The notes: generated by a model from the sequence alone, not told the origin. Positions 16,783 to 26,627 are shown, numbered from the stretch's first letter. The stretch is DNA of 64,000 bases from Knoellia locipacati (GCF_007992835.1 NZ_BKBA01000011.1:186001-250000), one strand, 5' to 3'. Made by a program: numbers and translations.

Positions 16783-17643
16783 TCAGGAGCAGGCGTCGGG
16801 CTTCGGCGGGTTGACCGCCGTGTCGACCTTGAACCCGGCCGGGCCGAGGTTCGCGTCGACGGCCTTCTGCCAGTCGCCCGAGCTGACCATCTTGGTGAGG
16901 GCGGTGTTGATCTTCTCGCAGAGGGCGGTGTCGCCCTTCTTGATGCCGACGCCGTAGCGCTCCTCGGAGAAGGTCTTGCCGACGACCTTGAGCTTGCCCT
17001 TGTACTGGTCCTGCGAGGCGTAGCCGGCGAGGATCGTGTTGTCCGTCGTCAGGGCGTCGACGCCCTTGGAGACGAGGGCCGCGACGCACTCGGAGTATGT
17101 GCCGAACTCCTGGAGCTGGACGCCGGGGTACTTGTCCTTGACCTTCTGGGCCGAGGTGGAGCCGGTCACCGAGCAGAGCTTCTTGCCCGTGAGCGTCTCG
17201 GGGCCGGTGATCGAGCTGTCGTCACCGCGGACGAGGAGGTCCTGGCCGGCGACGAAGTACGGGCCGGCGAAGGAGACGGTCTCCTTGCGCTTGTCGGTGA
17301 TCGAGTAGGTCGCGAAGATCATGTCGACCTGGCCGGTCGAGATCAGGGTCTCGCGCTGCGCGGAGGGGGCCTGGACCCACGTGATGTCGCCCTCGCCGCT
17401 ACCGAGCTCCTTGGCGACGTACTTGGCGACGTCGACGTCGAGACCGGCGTAGTCGTTGCCCTTCTTGAGGCCGAGACCGGGCTGGTCGAACTTGATGCCG
17501 ATCTTCACGGCCTTGCCGGTGCTGCCGCCGCTGGCGTCGCCACCGGAGCCGGAGCCGCTGTCGTTGGCGCTGTCACCGCAGCCGGCGAGGCCGAGGGTGA
17601 GTGCCGAGGCGGCGAGAACCACGCAGAGCTGACGAACCTTCAT
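16783..17643 (-). CDS. gluB: glutamate/amino-acid ABC transporter substrate-binding lipoprotein (GluB-like)
   Basis: A 286-residue lipoprotein. The signal peptide ends in the lipobox LAGC (cysteine at residue 22), followed by a Gly/Ser/Asp linker. The mature part is a family-3 solute-binding protein: IGIKFDQPGLGLK, DYAGLDVDVAKYVAKELG, and QVDMIFATYSITDKRKETVSF split over two lines of the fold, as in GluB. It captures glutamate or a related amino acid outside the membrane and delivers it to GluCD. It is the second gene of the operon and starts 28 bases after gluA. Confidence 0.94.
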   Translation of the reverse strand: MKVRQLCVVLAASALTLGLAGCGDSANDSGSGSGGDASGGSTGKAVKIGIKFDQPGLGLKKGNDYAGLDVDVAKYVAKELGSGEGDITWVQAPSAQRETLISTGQVDMIFATYSITDKRKETVSFAGPYFVAGQDLLVRGDDSSITGPETLTGKKLCSVTGSTSAQKVKDKYPGVQLQEFGTYSECVAALVSKGVDALTTDNTILAGYASQDQYKGKLKVVGKTFSEERYGVGIKKGDTALCEKINTALTKMVSSGDWQKAVDANLGPAGFKVDTAVNPPKPDACS

Positions 17644-17671
17644 GTGTTTTCCTCCTGCTTGGGTGCTGACA

Positions 17672-18412
17672 TCAGTGGGTGAGGATCTTGCCGAGGAAGT
17701 CCTTGGCCCGGTCGCTCTTGGGGTGGGTGAAGAACTCCTCGGGGGTGTTCTCCTCGACGATCTGTCCGTCGGCCATGAAGACGACGCGGTTGGCGGCCTT
17801 GCGGGCGAAGCCCATCTCGTGGGTGACGACGATCATCGTCATCCCCTCCTTGGCGAGACCGACCATGACGTCGAGAACCTCGTTGATCATCTCGGGGTCG
17901 AGCGCCGAGGTCGGCTCGTCGAAGAGCATGACCTTGGGGTCCATCGCCAGGGAGCGGGCGATCGCGACGCGCTGCTGCTGGCCACCGGAGAGCTGGGCGG
18001 GGAACTTCTGCGCCTGCTGGGCGACACCGACCCGCTCGAGCAGCTCCATGCCGCGCTTCTCGGCATCGGCCTTCTTCTGCTTACGGACCTTGATCGGGCC
18101 CAGCGTGACGTTGTCGAGGATCGTCTTGTGCGCGAAGAGGTTGAACGACTGGAAGACCATGCCGACGTCGGCGCGCAGCTGCGCGAGGGCCTTGCCCTCC
18201 TCGGGCAGCGCCTTGCCGTCGATGGTGATGGTGCCGGACTCGACCGTCTCGAGACGGTTGATCGCACGGCACAGGGTCGACTTGCCGGAGCCGGACGGGC
18301 CGATGACGACGACGACCTCTCCCTTGCCGATCTCCAGGTTGATGTCGCGCAGGACGTGGAGGTCGCCGAAGTGCTTCTGGACGTCCTTGAGGACGACGAG
18401 GGGCTCAGTCAT
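17672..18412 (-). CDS. gluA: glutamate/amino-acid ABC transporter ATP-binding protein (GluA-like)
   Basis: A 246-residue ATPase with Walker [11 protein letters not shown]-loop [10 protein letters not shown], signature LSGGQQQR, Walker [14 protein letters not shown] and H-loop VTHEMGFA. This is the GlnQ/GluA polar amino-acid subfamily. ATG 18412 is used; a TTG at 18421 would add three residues. First gene of the operon; its promoter must lie in 18413-18549, the gap shared with the divergent tRNA-Met. Confidence 0.95.
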   Translation of the reverse strand: MTEPLVVLKDVQKHFGDLHVLRDINLEIGKGEVVVVIGPSGSGKSTLCRAINRLETVESGTITIDGKALPEEGKALAQLRADVGMVFQSFNLFAHKTILDNVTLGPIKVRKQKKADAEKRGMELLERVGVAQQAQKFPAQLSGGQQQRVAIARSLAMDPKVMLFDEPTSALDPEMINEVLDVMVGLAKEGMTMIVVTHEMGFARKAANRVVFMADGQIVEENTPEEFFTHPKSDRAKDFLGKILTH

Positions 18413-18549
18413 GTGCGGCAACCTACCGCCATGTGCCGGTCACGACGGTGCACTGGCCCGATGCGACACCGATTCGCAACGTCCTCCGGCGCACCACGAC
18501 GCGGTATGCCGGGTGCCCACCACCCGCAGGTAGGCTCGGCTCCGCTTCA

Positions 18550-18623
18550 GGGGCGGTAGCTCAGTCGGTCAGAGCAGCGGACTCATAATCCGTCGGTCCT
18601 CGGTTCAAGCCCGAGTCGCCCCA
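18550..18623 (+). tRNA. tRNA-Met, elongator type (anticodon CAT)
   Basis: A 74-base cloverleaf with acceptor GGGGCGG/TCGCCCC (one G-U), D arm AGCTCAGTCGGTCAGAGC, anticodon stem-loop GCGGACTCATAATCCGT presenting CAT, and T loop GGTTCAAGCC. The first acceptor pair is G-C, so it is not the initiator. CCA is not encoded. A CAT anticodon could also be modified to read AUA; the arms look like elongator Met. Confidence 0.93.
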
Positions 18624-18650
18624 CTGACCCGAGACCGCCGAGGTCGAGGT

Positions 18651-18695
18651 AGCACGACATGCCGCGCGACTGCCCCCGCCACGGCGTGTCGTGCT
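18651..18695 (+). terminator. hairpin terminator after tRNA-Met
   Basis: AGCACGACATGCCG (18651-18664) pairs with CGGCGTGTCGTGCT (18682-18695), one G-U, 17-base loop, followed by CTCTTGACTT. The rest of 18700-18904 holds a GC-rich leader with one CGGCATAC octamer (18836) and no other clear feature. Confidence 0.7.
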
Positions 18696-18916
18696 CTCTT
18701 GACTTGGGGGAGAAGTGACCGGGGTGTCCCCGTGGTGTTCGTGGTGCTTGTGCGGCATGATGTGGCACACGGTTCACGAGTTCGCTCGTGAGGCGACAAA
18801 CAGCGGCGCGGAGTGCGCCCTCAGAGCCAGCTGGCCGGCATACATCATCTGCCGCCTCCGAAGACTGCGTGCGACGGCGTTGGGGAAGACGTCCCTTGCA
18901 CACCAAGGAGGCCAGG

Positions 18917-19432
18917 ATGTCTGTCGCAACGCGACGTGTGTCGACCCGGGGAGTGGTGTTCATCCACTCGGCCCCGGCAGCGCTGTGCCCGCACATCACC
19001 TGGGCGCTCGAGTCCGCGACGGGCTTGCGCGTCACCATCGACTGGACCCCGCAGCCTGCCGCGCCCGGTCTCAAGCGCGGTGAGTTCTCGTGGATCGGTG
19101 AGCAGGGCACCGGTGCGCGCATCGCCTCGACGCTGCGCGGCTGGCAGGGCGTGCGCTACGAGGTGACCGAGGACCCGAGCGCCGGCTGTGACGGCTCGCG
19201 CTGGTCGCACACCCCGAGCCTGGGCATCCACCACACGACGACCTCCGCGAGCGGCGACGCCGTCATCAACGAGGAGCGCCTCAAGGAGATCCTCCTGCTC
19301 GCGCAGGGCTCGCCCGACGCGATCGAGGAGATGATCGAGGAGGTCCTCGGCACCGAGTGGGACGCCGAGCTCGAGCCGTTCCGCTACGCCGGCGAGGGCG
19401 CACCCGTCCGCTGGCTGCACCAGGTCGGCTGA
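18917..19432 (+). CDS. DUF3145 family protein
   Basis: A 171-residue actinobacterial protein of the DUF3145 family. It opens with RGVVFIHSAPAALCPHITWALE, has WTPQPAAPGLKRGEFSW and WSHTPSLGIHHTTTSASGD in the middle, and ends RYAGEGAPVRWLHQVG. ATG 18917 has AAGGAGG (18905-18911) 5 bases upstream. The family is found near the fatty-acid synthesis cluster in many actinobacteria, as here, convergent with accD6, but its function is not known. Confidence 0.92.
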   Translation: MSVATRRVSTRGVVFIHSAPAALCPHITWALESATGLRVTIDWTPQPAAPGLKRGEFSWIGEQGTGARIASTLRGWQGVRYEVTEDPSAGCDGSRWSHTPSLGIHHTTTSASGDAVINEERLKEILLLAQGSPDAIEEMIEEVLGTEWDAELEPFRYAGEGAPVRWLHQVG

Positions 19433-19466
19433 GGCGCCGCACCACCTGCACGACCCACACACGTCG

Positions 19467-19501
19467 CGAGGCCCGCTCCGGTACAGGGGGAGCGGGCCTC
19501 G
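19467..19501 (+). terminator. terminator of the DUF3145 gene
   Basis: A 13-bp stem (CGAGGCCCGCTCC with GGAGCGGGCCTCG) around a 9-base loop, 34 bases after the stop of the plus-strand gene. Confidence 0.8.
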
Positions 19502-19536
19502 TGCTGCTTCGGGGTGGCTGGTGCATGCGGAGGAGA

Positions 19537-19580
19537 CCTTGAGGGTCCGGAGGGACATGTTCCCTCCGGACCCGCAAGGT
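19537..19580 (-). terminator. hairpin terminator of the fatty-acid operon
   Basis: ACCTTG-A-GGGTCCGGAGGGA (19537-19555) pairs with the mirror arm 19561-19580 around CATGT, one A-G mismatch. It sits 40 bases downstream of the accD6 stop on the minus strand, back to back with the terminator of the convergent gene. Confidence 0.75.
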
Positions 19581-19619
19581 TCCCGCACGGGGAGCAAAAG
19601 CTTGGGCGCGCGGCTCTCG

Positions 19620-21067
19620 CTACAGCGGGATGTTGCCGTGGTCCCCGCGTCGCTGCGGCGCCTCGGCGATGGCGGTGGCCAGAGCCGAGCGGGTGGCGGT
19701 GGGCTCGACGATCTCGTCGACCACGCCGATCTCGACGGCGCGGGCCAGACCGCCCGACATGAGGTCGTGCTCGTCGGCGAGCTGCTGCTCGACGGCCGCG
19801 CGCTCGGCGTCGTCGACCTCGGCGAGGCGGCGACGGTGCAGGATCCGGATGGCCGCGACCGAGCCCATCACCGCGACGTGCGCCGTCGGCCAGGCGAAGA
19901 CCTTGGTGGCGCCGAGCGAGCGCGAGTTCATCGCGATGTAGGCGCCGCCGTAGGTCTTGCGTGTCACGAGCGTCACGCGGGGCACGGTGGCCTCGGCGAA
20001 CGCGTGCAGCAGCTTGGCGCCGCGGCGCACGACGCCGTCCCACTCCTGGCCCACGCCGGGCAGGTAGCCCGGGACGTCGACGAGGACGATGAGCGGCACG
20101 CCGAACGCGTCGCACATGCGCACGAACCGGGCGGCCTTCTCGGCGCTGGGGGAGTCGAGGCAGCCGCCGAGGCGCATCGGGTTGTTGGCGATGACGCCGA
20201 CGGTGCGACCACCGAAGCGACCGAGCTGGGTGACGATGTTGGGGGCCCACCGGGGGTGCAGCTCGACCGAGTCGGCGTCCTTGTCGAGGACGTTGTCGAC
20301 GACGGGGTGCACGTCGTAGGCGCGCTTGGCCGACTCGGGGAAGGTCTCCTCGAGGTCGAGGTCCTCGATGCCGGAGACGTCGAGCGTGCCCTGGTCGGCG
20401 AGCAGCGAGCACAGCTGACGGCCGCGCTCGTAGGCCTGCTCGGTCGACTCGGTGACGACGTGGACGACACCGCTGCGACGGCCGTGCGGCTCGGGGCCAC
20501 CGAGCCGGAGCGCGTCGACCGCCTCACCGGTGACCGAGCGGACGACGTCGGGTCCGGTGACGAAGATGCGACCGTCGGGCGCGAGGATGACGATGTCGGT
20601 GAGGGCCGGGCCGTAGGCCGCGCCACCGGCGGCGGCGCCGATGACGACCGAGATCTGCGGGATCTTGCCCGACGCGCGGGTCATGATCGCGAAGACCTCA
20701 CCGACGGCGTGCAGGCTCACGACGCCCTCGGGCAGGCGTGCGCCCCCCGAGTGCCAGATGCCGACGACCGGTATGCCGTCCGCCAGCGCCCGCTCGTAGG
20801 CCGCGAGGACGACCTTGCAGCCGGCGACGCCCATGGCGCCACCCATGATCGTGGCGTCGGAGCAGAAGGCGGCCACGGGCGTGCCCTGGCAGGTGCCGAC
20901 GGCGGCGAGCATGCCGGAGTCGTCCTCGGGCGTGATGAGCTCGAGCGAGCCCTCGTCGAAGAACTCGGCCAGCCGCAGCCGCGGGTTGCGCGGGTCGGTG
21001 GCGCGGTCGGGCTTGGGCTTGGTGGCGGCGGACGCGGTGGCGGACGCCTCGTTCGGCTGGTGTGCCA

Positions 21068-21068
<1 letters not shown>
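19620..21068 (-). CDS. accD6: acyl-CoA carboxylase beta (carboxyltransferase) subunit
   Basis: A 482-residue carboxyltransferase of the AccD6/PccB type. Both crotonase-like halves are present: VVGIWHSGGARLPEGV and SVVIGAAAGGAAYGPAL in the first, and VDVPGYLPGVGQEWDGVVRRGAK plus TRKTYGGAYIAMNS (each split) in the second, forming the oxyanion holes. With a biotinylated alpha subunit encoded elsewhere it makes malonyl-CoA for the fatty-acid genes upstream. Last gene of the operon; its ATG overlaps the fabF stop by one base. The Ile in DGIPVV is the rare ATA codon imposed by an octamer copy at 20771. Confidence 0.93.
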
Positions 21069-22312
<1,244 letters not shown>

Positions 22313-22378
22313 GTTCGGTGACTCCTTGGCGTGGGACGGTCCCGGTGCCGCCCCAGGACATGGGGCGGCACCGACGGA

Positions 22379-22627
22379 TCAGCTCTGGTTGGACTGGATG
22401 AACGAGACGGCGTCGCCGACGGTGCGGAGGTTCTTGACCTCGTCGTCGGGGATGCGCACGCCGAACTTCTCCTCGGCGTTGACGACGATCGTCATCATCG
22501 ACAGCGAGTCGATGTCGAGGTCGTCGGTGAACGCCTTGTCGCTCTGGACGGTCTCGGGGTCGAGGCCGGTCTCTTCGTTGACGATCTCTGCGAGACCCGC
22601 GAGGATCTCCTGCTCGCTCTGAGCCAT
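22379..22627 (-). CDS. acpP: acyl carrier protein
   Basis: An 82-residue acyl carrier protein. Serine 41 in DDLDIDSLSMM is the 4'-phosphopantetheine site. The protein is acidic and helical, with the normal ACP length. ATG 22627 is preceded by AAGGAG at good spacing; the longer frame upstream is not coding. It carries the growing acyl chain between FabD, FabH and FabF. Confidence 0.96.
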   Translation of the reverse strand: MAQSEQEILAGLAEIVNEETGLDPETVQSDKAFTDDLDIDSLSMMTIVVNAEEKFGVRIPDDEVKNLRTVGDAVSFIQSNQS

Positions 22628-22727
22628 GTCGTGCTCCTTCATGGTTCGGGTCCGCCGGATGCGGACGCCCTGGGGTGGGGTGGTGCTGTCGTGCATGGTC
22701 CGTGGTGACCCGTGGACCGCGGGAGTT

Positions 22728-23729
22728 CTAGGGCAGGGTGATGACCTGCGCGGCATACGACAGGCCGGCACCGAAGCCGATCTGGAGGGCGAGGCCGCCG
22801 CGCGGGGCAGCGCCCTCGCGCAGCATGCGCTCGGTCGCGAGCGGCACCGAGGCGGCCGAGGTGTTGGCGGAGTCGACGATGTCGCGCGCGACGGCGACGT
22901 GGTCGGGCATCTTGAGCTGCTTGCACATGGCGTCGATGATGCGGACGTTGGCCTGGTGCGGGATGAAGGCGTCGAGCTGGTCGACGGTCACCCCGGCGAC
23001 CTCGAGGGCGCGCTGGGCGACGGGTGCCATGCTCCAGACGGCCCAGCGGAAGACCCGCTGGCCCTGCATGCCGATCGTGGGCCAGTCGAGCTTCTGCTCG
23101 TGGACGTCGATCCAGCTCTCGTTCTGGGCGATGACGTCCCACTTGTCGCCCTCGGACCCCCACACGGTCGGGCCGATGCCCGCGGTGTCGGAAGCGGTGA
23201 CGATCGCGGCGCCCGCGCCGTCACCGAAGATGAAGGCGGTGCCGCGGTCGGTCCGGCTCGTGAAGTCCGACAGGCGCTCGACCCCGACGACCGCGACGTT
23301 GCGGGCGCTGCCGCCACGCACCATGTCGCTGGCGAGCGAGATGCCGTGGCAGTAGCCGGCGCACGCGGCCGAGATGTCGAAGGCGGCGGGCTTGCCCATG
23401 CCCATCCGGTCCGCGAGGGCCGGGGCGGCGGCGGGCGTCTGGTAGGGGTGGGTCACCGTGGCGAGGATGACCGCGTCGACCTCGCCGGCCTCGATGCCGG
23501 CCATCGCCAGGGCGTCCCGGGTCGCGAACTCGGACATGTCGATGACGCTCTCGCCGTCACCGGCGAAGTGCCGGGTCTTGATGCCGGAGCGCTCTTGGAT
23601 CCACTCGTCGGAGGAGTCGATCGCCTCGACGAGCTCGGAGTTGGGGACGACACGGCGCGGGCGGTAGGCGCCGATGCCGGAGATGCGCGCGTGGGCGGCG
23701 CCGCTCGGCGGGGTGATGAGTCCGGTCAT
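22728..23729 (-). CDS. fabH: beta-ketoacyl-ACP synthase III
   Basis: A 333-residue KAS III that starts chains by condensing an acyl-CoA with malonyl-ACP. Cysteine 123 in DISAACAGYCHG is the nucleophile; FIPHQANVRI and DSANTSAASVP supply the histidine and asparagine. FGDGAGAAIV is also conserved. ATG 23729 (MTGLITPPSG) lies 5 bases after the fabD stop, so the genes are coupled. Confidence 0.95.
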   Translation of the reverse strand: MTGLITPPSGAAHARISGIGAYRPRRVVPNSELVEAIDSSDEWIQERSGIKTRHFAGDGESVIDMSEFATRDALAMAGIEAGEVDAVILATVTHPYQTPAAAPALADRMGMGKPAAFDISAACAGYCHGISLASDMVRGGSARNVAVVGVERLSDFTSRTDRGTAFIFGDGAGAAIVTASDTAGIGPTVWGSEGDKWDVIAQNESWIDVHEQKLDWPTIGMQGQRVFRWAVWSMAPVAQRALEVAGVTVDQLDAFIPHQANVRIIDAMCKQLKMPDHVAVARDIVDSANTSAASVPLATERMLREGAAPRGGLALQIGFGAGLSYAAQVITLP

Positions 23730-23734
23730 CCGAC

Positions 23735-24913
23735 TCAGCCTTCCTGGGGGTGCAGACGGAGGACGGGCTGGCCGGGGGAGACCGGGTCGCCGTCCTCGAC
23801 GAGCCACTCGACGACCCGCCCGCCGTGTGGCGCGACGACCTCGTAGGTGTCGCGCAGGGTGCCGACCGTGGCCACGACGCTGCCGGCCTCGACCGCGGTG
23901 CCGACCTCGCTGTGGGTGAACGAGACCATGCCCTTGGCGGGGCTGATGACGAGGCGCCACGTCGGGTCCTGGGCGGCCCCGGTGGACTTGCCGTGCTCCT
24001 TGACCATCCGGTGGGCCTGCTCGAGGTCGTCGGGGGACTTGAGCGCAAGGATCTCGACGTCCTTGAGGACGCGCTTGGCGAGTCCGGACAGCGTCCCGGC
24101 CGGCGGGACCTCGATGATCCCCGTGACGCCGAGCTCCTTGAAGGTCTGCATGGTGAGGTCCCAGCGGACCGGGTTGCTCACCTGGCTCACGAGGCGGCCG
24201 AGCACCTCGCGACCGCTGTGCACCACGGCACCGTCGCGGTTGGACACGAGGGGCACGCGCGCGTCGTGCGTCGACATCGCCTTGGCGTAGCCGGACAGGA
24301 CGTCGACCGCGGGTGCCATGTGCTCGGTGTGGAACGCTCCCGCGACCTTGAGCGGGATGACGCGCGCCTTGGCCGGCGGCTCGGCGGTGAGGGCCGCGAG
24401 CTGCTCCAGGGTGCCGGCGGCGACGACCTGGCCGGCGCCGTTGATGTTGGCGGGGGTGAGGCCGTGGCGGGTCAGCGTCGCGGTGACGTCGTCGGGGTCG
24501 CCGCCCATGACGGCGCTCATCCCGGTCGGCTGGACGGCACTGGCCTGCGCCATGGCCCGGCCGCGCTCGCGGACGAAGACCATGGCCTGCTCGGCGGAGA
24601 TCACGCCACCGGCAGCGGCGGCGGTGATCTCACCGACGGAGTGACCGGCGCCGGCGCCGACGAGGCGGAAGCCGTCGGCCGGGTGCTCGAACAGCGCGAG
24701 CATCGAGACGAGGCCGGAGGCGACGATGAGGGGCTGCGCGACGGCGGTGTCCTTGATCGTCTCCTCGTCGGACTCGGTCCCGTGCTTGACGAGGTCCATG
24801 CCCGCGACGGCGGAGAGCCAGCCGAGACGTTCGCGCACGCCGGGGATGGCGAGCCAGGGGGTGAGGAAGCCGGGGGTCTGGGAGCCCTGTCCAGGGCAGA
24901 CGATCACGAGCAC
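23735..24913 (-). CDS. fabD: malonyl-CoA:ACP transacylase with a C-terminal lipoyl-like domain
   Basis: A 392-residue protein. Residues 1 to about 300 are a complete FabD: CPGQGSQTPGFL, nucleophile serine 92 in GAGHSVGE, active-site histidine 195 in AGAFHTEHM, and GIIEVPPAGTLSGLAKR. Residues about 315-392 are extra: WRLVISPAKGMVSF, then GTAVEAGSVVATVGTLRDTYEVVAPHGG and VEDGDPVSPGQPVLRLHP (two halves of a biotinyl/lipoyl hammerhead). At the position of the modified lysine this domain has Arg 354 (GTLRDTYEV), so it is probably not modified. GTG 24913 matches related FabD starts; GTG 24907 has better spacing to AAGGGG. FabD transfers malonyl from CoA to ACP. Confidence 0.9.
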   Translation of the reverse strand: MLVIVCPGQGSQTPGFLTPWLAIPGVRERLGWLSAVAGMDLVKHGTESDEETIKDTAVAQPLIVASGLVSMLALFEHPADGFRLVGAGAGHSVGEITAAAAGGVISAEQAMVFVRERGRAMAQASAVQPTGMSAVMGGDPDDVTATLTRHGLTPANINGAGQVVAAGTLEQLAALTAEPPAKARVIPLKVAGAFHTEHMAPAVDVLSGYAKAMSTHDARVPLVSNRDGAVVHSGREVLGRLVSQVSNPVRWDLTMQTFKELGVTGIIEVPPAGTLSGLAKRVLKDVEILALKSPDDLEQAHRMVKEHGKSTGAAQDPTWRLVISPAKGMVSFTHSEVGTAVEAGSVVATVGTLRDTYEVVAPHGGRVVEWLVEDGDPVSPGQPVLRLHPQEG

Positions 24914-24981
24914 CCCTTCAGCGTGTCGGTCGGGCCCCCATCCCGGCGCAGCCGGCGGCGACGATTCTCGGCGCCGAGTTC

Positions 24982-24996
24982 TGTAGGGTTCCTACA
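24982..24996. promoter_or_regulatory. inverted repeat upstream of fabD, candidate FasR operator
   Basis: TGTAGG-gtt-CCTACA, a perfect 6-bp inverted repeat, sits 69 bases before the fabD start and overlaps the last codons of the regulator gene. A PucR-type activator of this cluster is known to bind upstream of fabD in Streptomyces and Mycobacterium; that this repeat is the site is my inference. Confidence 0.45.
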
Positions 24997-26197
24997 ACTC
25001 GCGGCGGGCTGGTCGCGCGGTCCGCTGGGAGGGCCCGGGGGCTACCCGTCCGTAGGCCAGGGCCAGCCTCACGGTCTGCGCGTCGTGCGGGTCGGTGAGG
25101 TCGTAGCCGATGGTGTCGGCGATCTTGCCCAGGCGGTAGCGCACCGTGTTGGTGTGGACGAAGAGCTCACGGGCCGTGCCCTCGAGCCCGAGCCCGCCGT
25201 CGAGGTAGGCCGCCGCGGTCTCGAGCAGGTTGCCGCCGCCGCTGGCAGACAGGGGCGCATAGACGCGCGACACGAGCGAGGCCCGCGCGGGCAGGTCGCC
25301 GAGCAGCGCGCGCTCGGCGAGGAGGTCGTCGCTGCTCACCGGTCGCGGGGCCTTGGGCCAGGCGTGGGCGGCCGTGTGGCCCGACAGGGCGGCACGCGCG
25401 CTGCGCCCTGCGGCATACAGGTGCGGGACGACGGGACCGACGACGATCGGGCCGTCCCCGAAATGGTCGCCGAGGTGCGACGCGGTGACGAGCGGGTCCG
25501 AGACCTGCCCCACGATGCAGACGACGCGGCGACCGTGGATCGCGACGAGGACCTCGACGCCGAACCGCTTCGCGGAGCGGTGGAGCTGGTCCACCACCTG
25601 TGCTGCGCCCGTGCTCGGGGTCGACCCGACGATGACGCACACGTCGCTCGTCGTGCCCCAGCCGAGCGCGGAGGCGCGCGACTGCATCGAGTCGTCGGCC
25701 TCGCCACGGATCACGGCGTCGACGACGAGGGCCTCGAGACGGGCGTCCCACGCGCCTCGCGCCTCGGCGGCGTGCGCGTAGACCTCGGCGGCGGAGAACG
25801 CGATCTCGCGGCTGTAGAGGAGCACGGCCTCACGGACCTTGACCTCGTCGCCGCGCGCGGCCAGTCCCATCGACTCGCGCTCGACGACGTCGACGACGGT
25901 CCTCACGAGGTCGAGCGTCTGGCCGAGGCTGATCGAGCGGGTCAGCTCACGCGGCGCGGTCCCGAACACGTCGGCCGTCACGTGCGCCTGGTCCTGGCTG
26001 CCGGTGAACCACTCGATGAACGAGCGGATGCCTGCCTGGGCGACGAGCCCCACCCACGAGCGCTCCTTCGGCGGCAGGGCGCGGTACCACCCGTGGGAGC
26101 CCTCCATCTGCTGCACCGCCGCGGCGCCGAGCTCGCCGGCAGCGCGCTCGACGCGGCGTCGCGTGGCCGCGGACGGGCGGCTTCTCGAGGTGGGCAC
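24992..26197 (-). CDS. fasR: PucR-family transcriptional activator of fatty acid synthesis (FasR-like)
   Basis: A 401-residue regulator. The C-terminal PucR helix-turn-helix is clear: LLETAAAYLDGGLGLEGTA, then LFVHTNTVRYRLGKIADTIG, then DPHDAQTVRLALAYGR. The N-terminal 250 residues hold the sensory region of the family. Its position immediately before fabD matches FasR of Streptomyces and Mycobacterium, which activates the fabD-fabH-acpP-fabF genes in response to acyl-CoA. GTG 26197 overlaps a GGAGG region; I see no other good start. A GTATGCCG octamer lies 16 bases upstream at 26213. Confidence 0.9.
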   Translation of the reverse strand: MPTSRSRPSAATRRRVERAAGELGAAAVQQMEGSHGWYRALPPKERSWVGLVAQAGIRSFIEWFTGSQDQAHVTADVFGTAPRELTRSISLGQTLDLVRTVVDVVERESMGLAARGDEVKVREAVLLYSREIAFSAAEVYAHAAEARGAWDARLEALVVDAVIRGEADDSMQSRASALGWGTTSDVCVIVGSTPSTGAAQVVDQLHRSAKRFGVEVLVAIHGRRVVCIVGQVSDPLVTASHLGDHFGDGPIVVGPVVPHLYAAGRSARAALSGHTAAHAWPKAPRPVSSDDLLAERALLGDLPARASLVSRVYAPLSASGGGNLLETAAAYLDGGLGLEGTARELFVHTNTVRYRLGKIADTIGYDLTDPHDAQTVRLALAYGRVAPGPSQRTARPARREL

Positions 26198-26277
26198 CTC
26201 CGGAGTCTATTTGTATGCCGTGCACAATCCGCATCCCGTGTCCACCGGTGTCGCGCATCGTGAGACGCGGGTCCGGG

Positions 26278-26562
26278 TCAGGCCTGCCAGCCGAGGAGGG
26301 ACTCGCCGAGCGTCATCGCCAGCCACCACACCGCGGCGGCGACGAACGGCATCGCGAGGATCGGCCACGGCCACCGGGTGAACCAGCGGATCGCCGTGGT
26401 GAGGAGGGCCAGCCAGAACGCGAGCAGCAGCACGACCGCCCACAGTGGCGCCGCCAGCCCGGCGGCGACGTAGAAGGGGAGCACGGCGAAGAGGCCGAGC
26501 ACGCCGAGGGTCGCGACCACCCTGTCGAGGATCCGCCGTCCGTCCACCGTTGCTCCCGTCAC
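26278..26562 (-). CDS. small membrane protein of unknown function
   Basis: A 94-residue protein with three predicted membrane helices (VVATLGVLGLFAVLPFYVAAG, LWAVVLLLAFWLALLTTAI, ILAMPFVAAAVWWLAMTL) and a short Trp-rich loop between the last two. No family recognised. GTG 26562 or GTG 26565 can start it. The start lies inside one arm of a 23-bp perfect inverted repeat (26565-26627), so its ribosome-binding region GAAGGG can be sequestered in a hairpin. It follows argG on the same strand by 71 bases. Confidence 0.65.
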   Translation of the reverse strand: MTGATVDGRRILDRVVATLGVLGLFAVLPFYVAAGLAAPLWAVVLLLAFWLALLTTAIRWFTRWPWPILAMPFVAAAVWWLAMTLGESLLGWQA

Positions 26563-26564
26563 CA

Positions 26565-26627
26565 CGACCGATTGCCCTTCCGGGACATCCTCGCTGGCGC
26601 TCGGTGTCCCGGAAGGGCAATCGGTCG
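26565..26627 (-). repeat. 23-bp perfect inverted repeat between argG and the small membrane gene
   Basis: Arm 26565-26587 (CGACCGATTGCCCTTCCGG, then GACA) is exactly complementary to arm 26605-26627, with a 17-base loop. It begins 7 bases after the argG stop, so it is the likely argG terminator, and it covers the start of the next gene. Confidence 0.9.

Noticed and set aside
16762-16790. Short direct repeats of GGTCAG(A/G)TGCC after the gluB stop
   Set aside because: Only two to three imperfect copies of about 11 bases; too little to call a repeat element.
18788-18916. Upstream ATG-initiated extension of the DUF3145 gene
   Set aside because: The family N-terminus begins at 18917 behind a perfect AAGGAGG; the extension is leader sequence.
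23750-26263. 837-codon plus-strand frame opposite fabD and fasR
   Set aside because: Low-complexity translation; both underlying minus-strand genes are certain.
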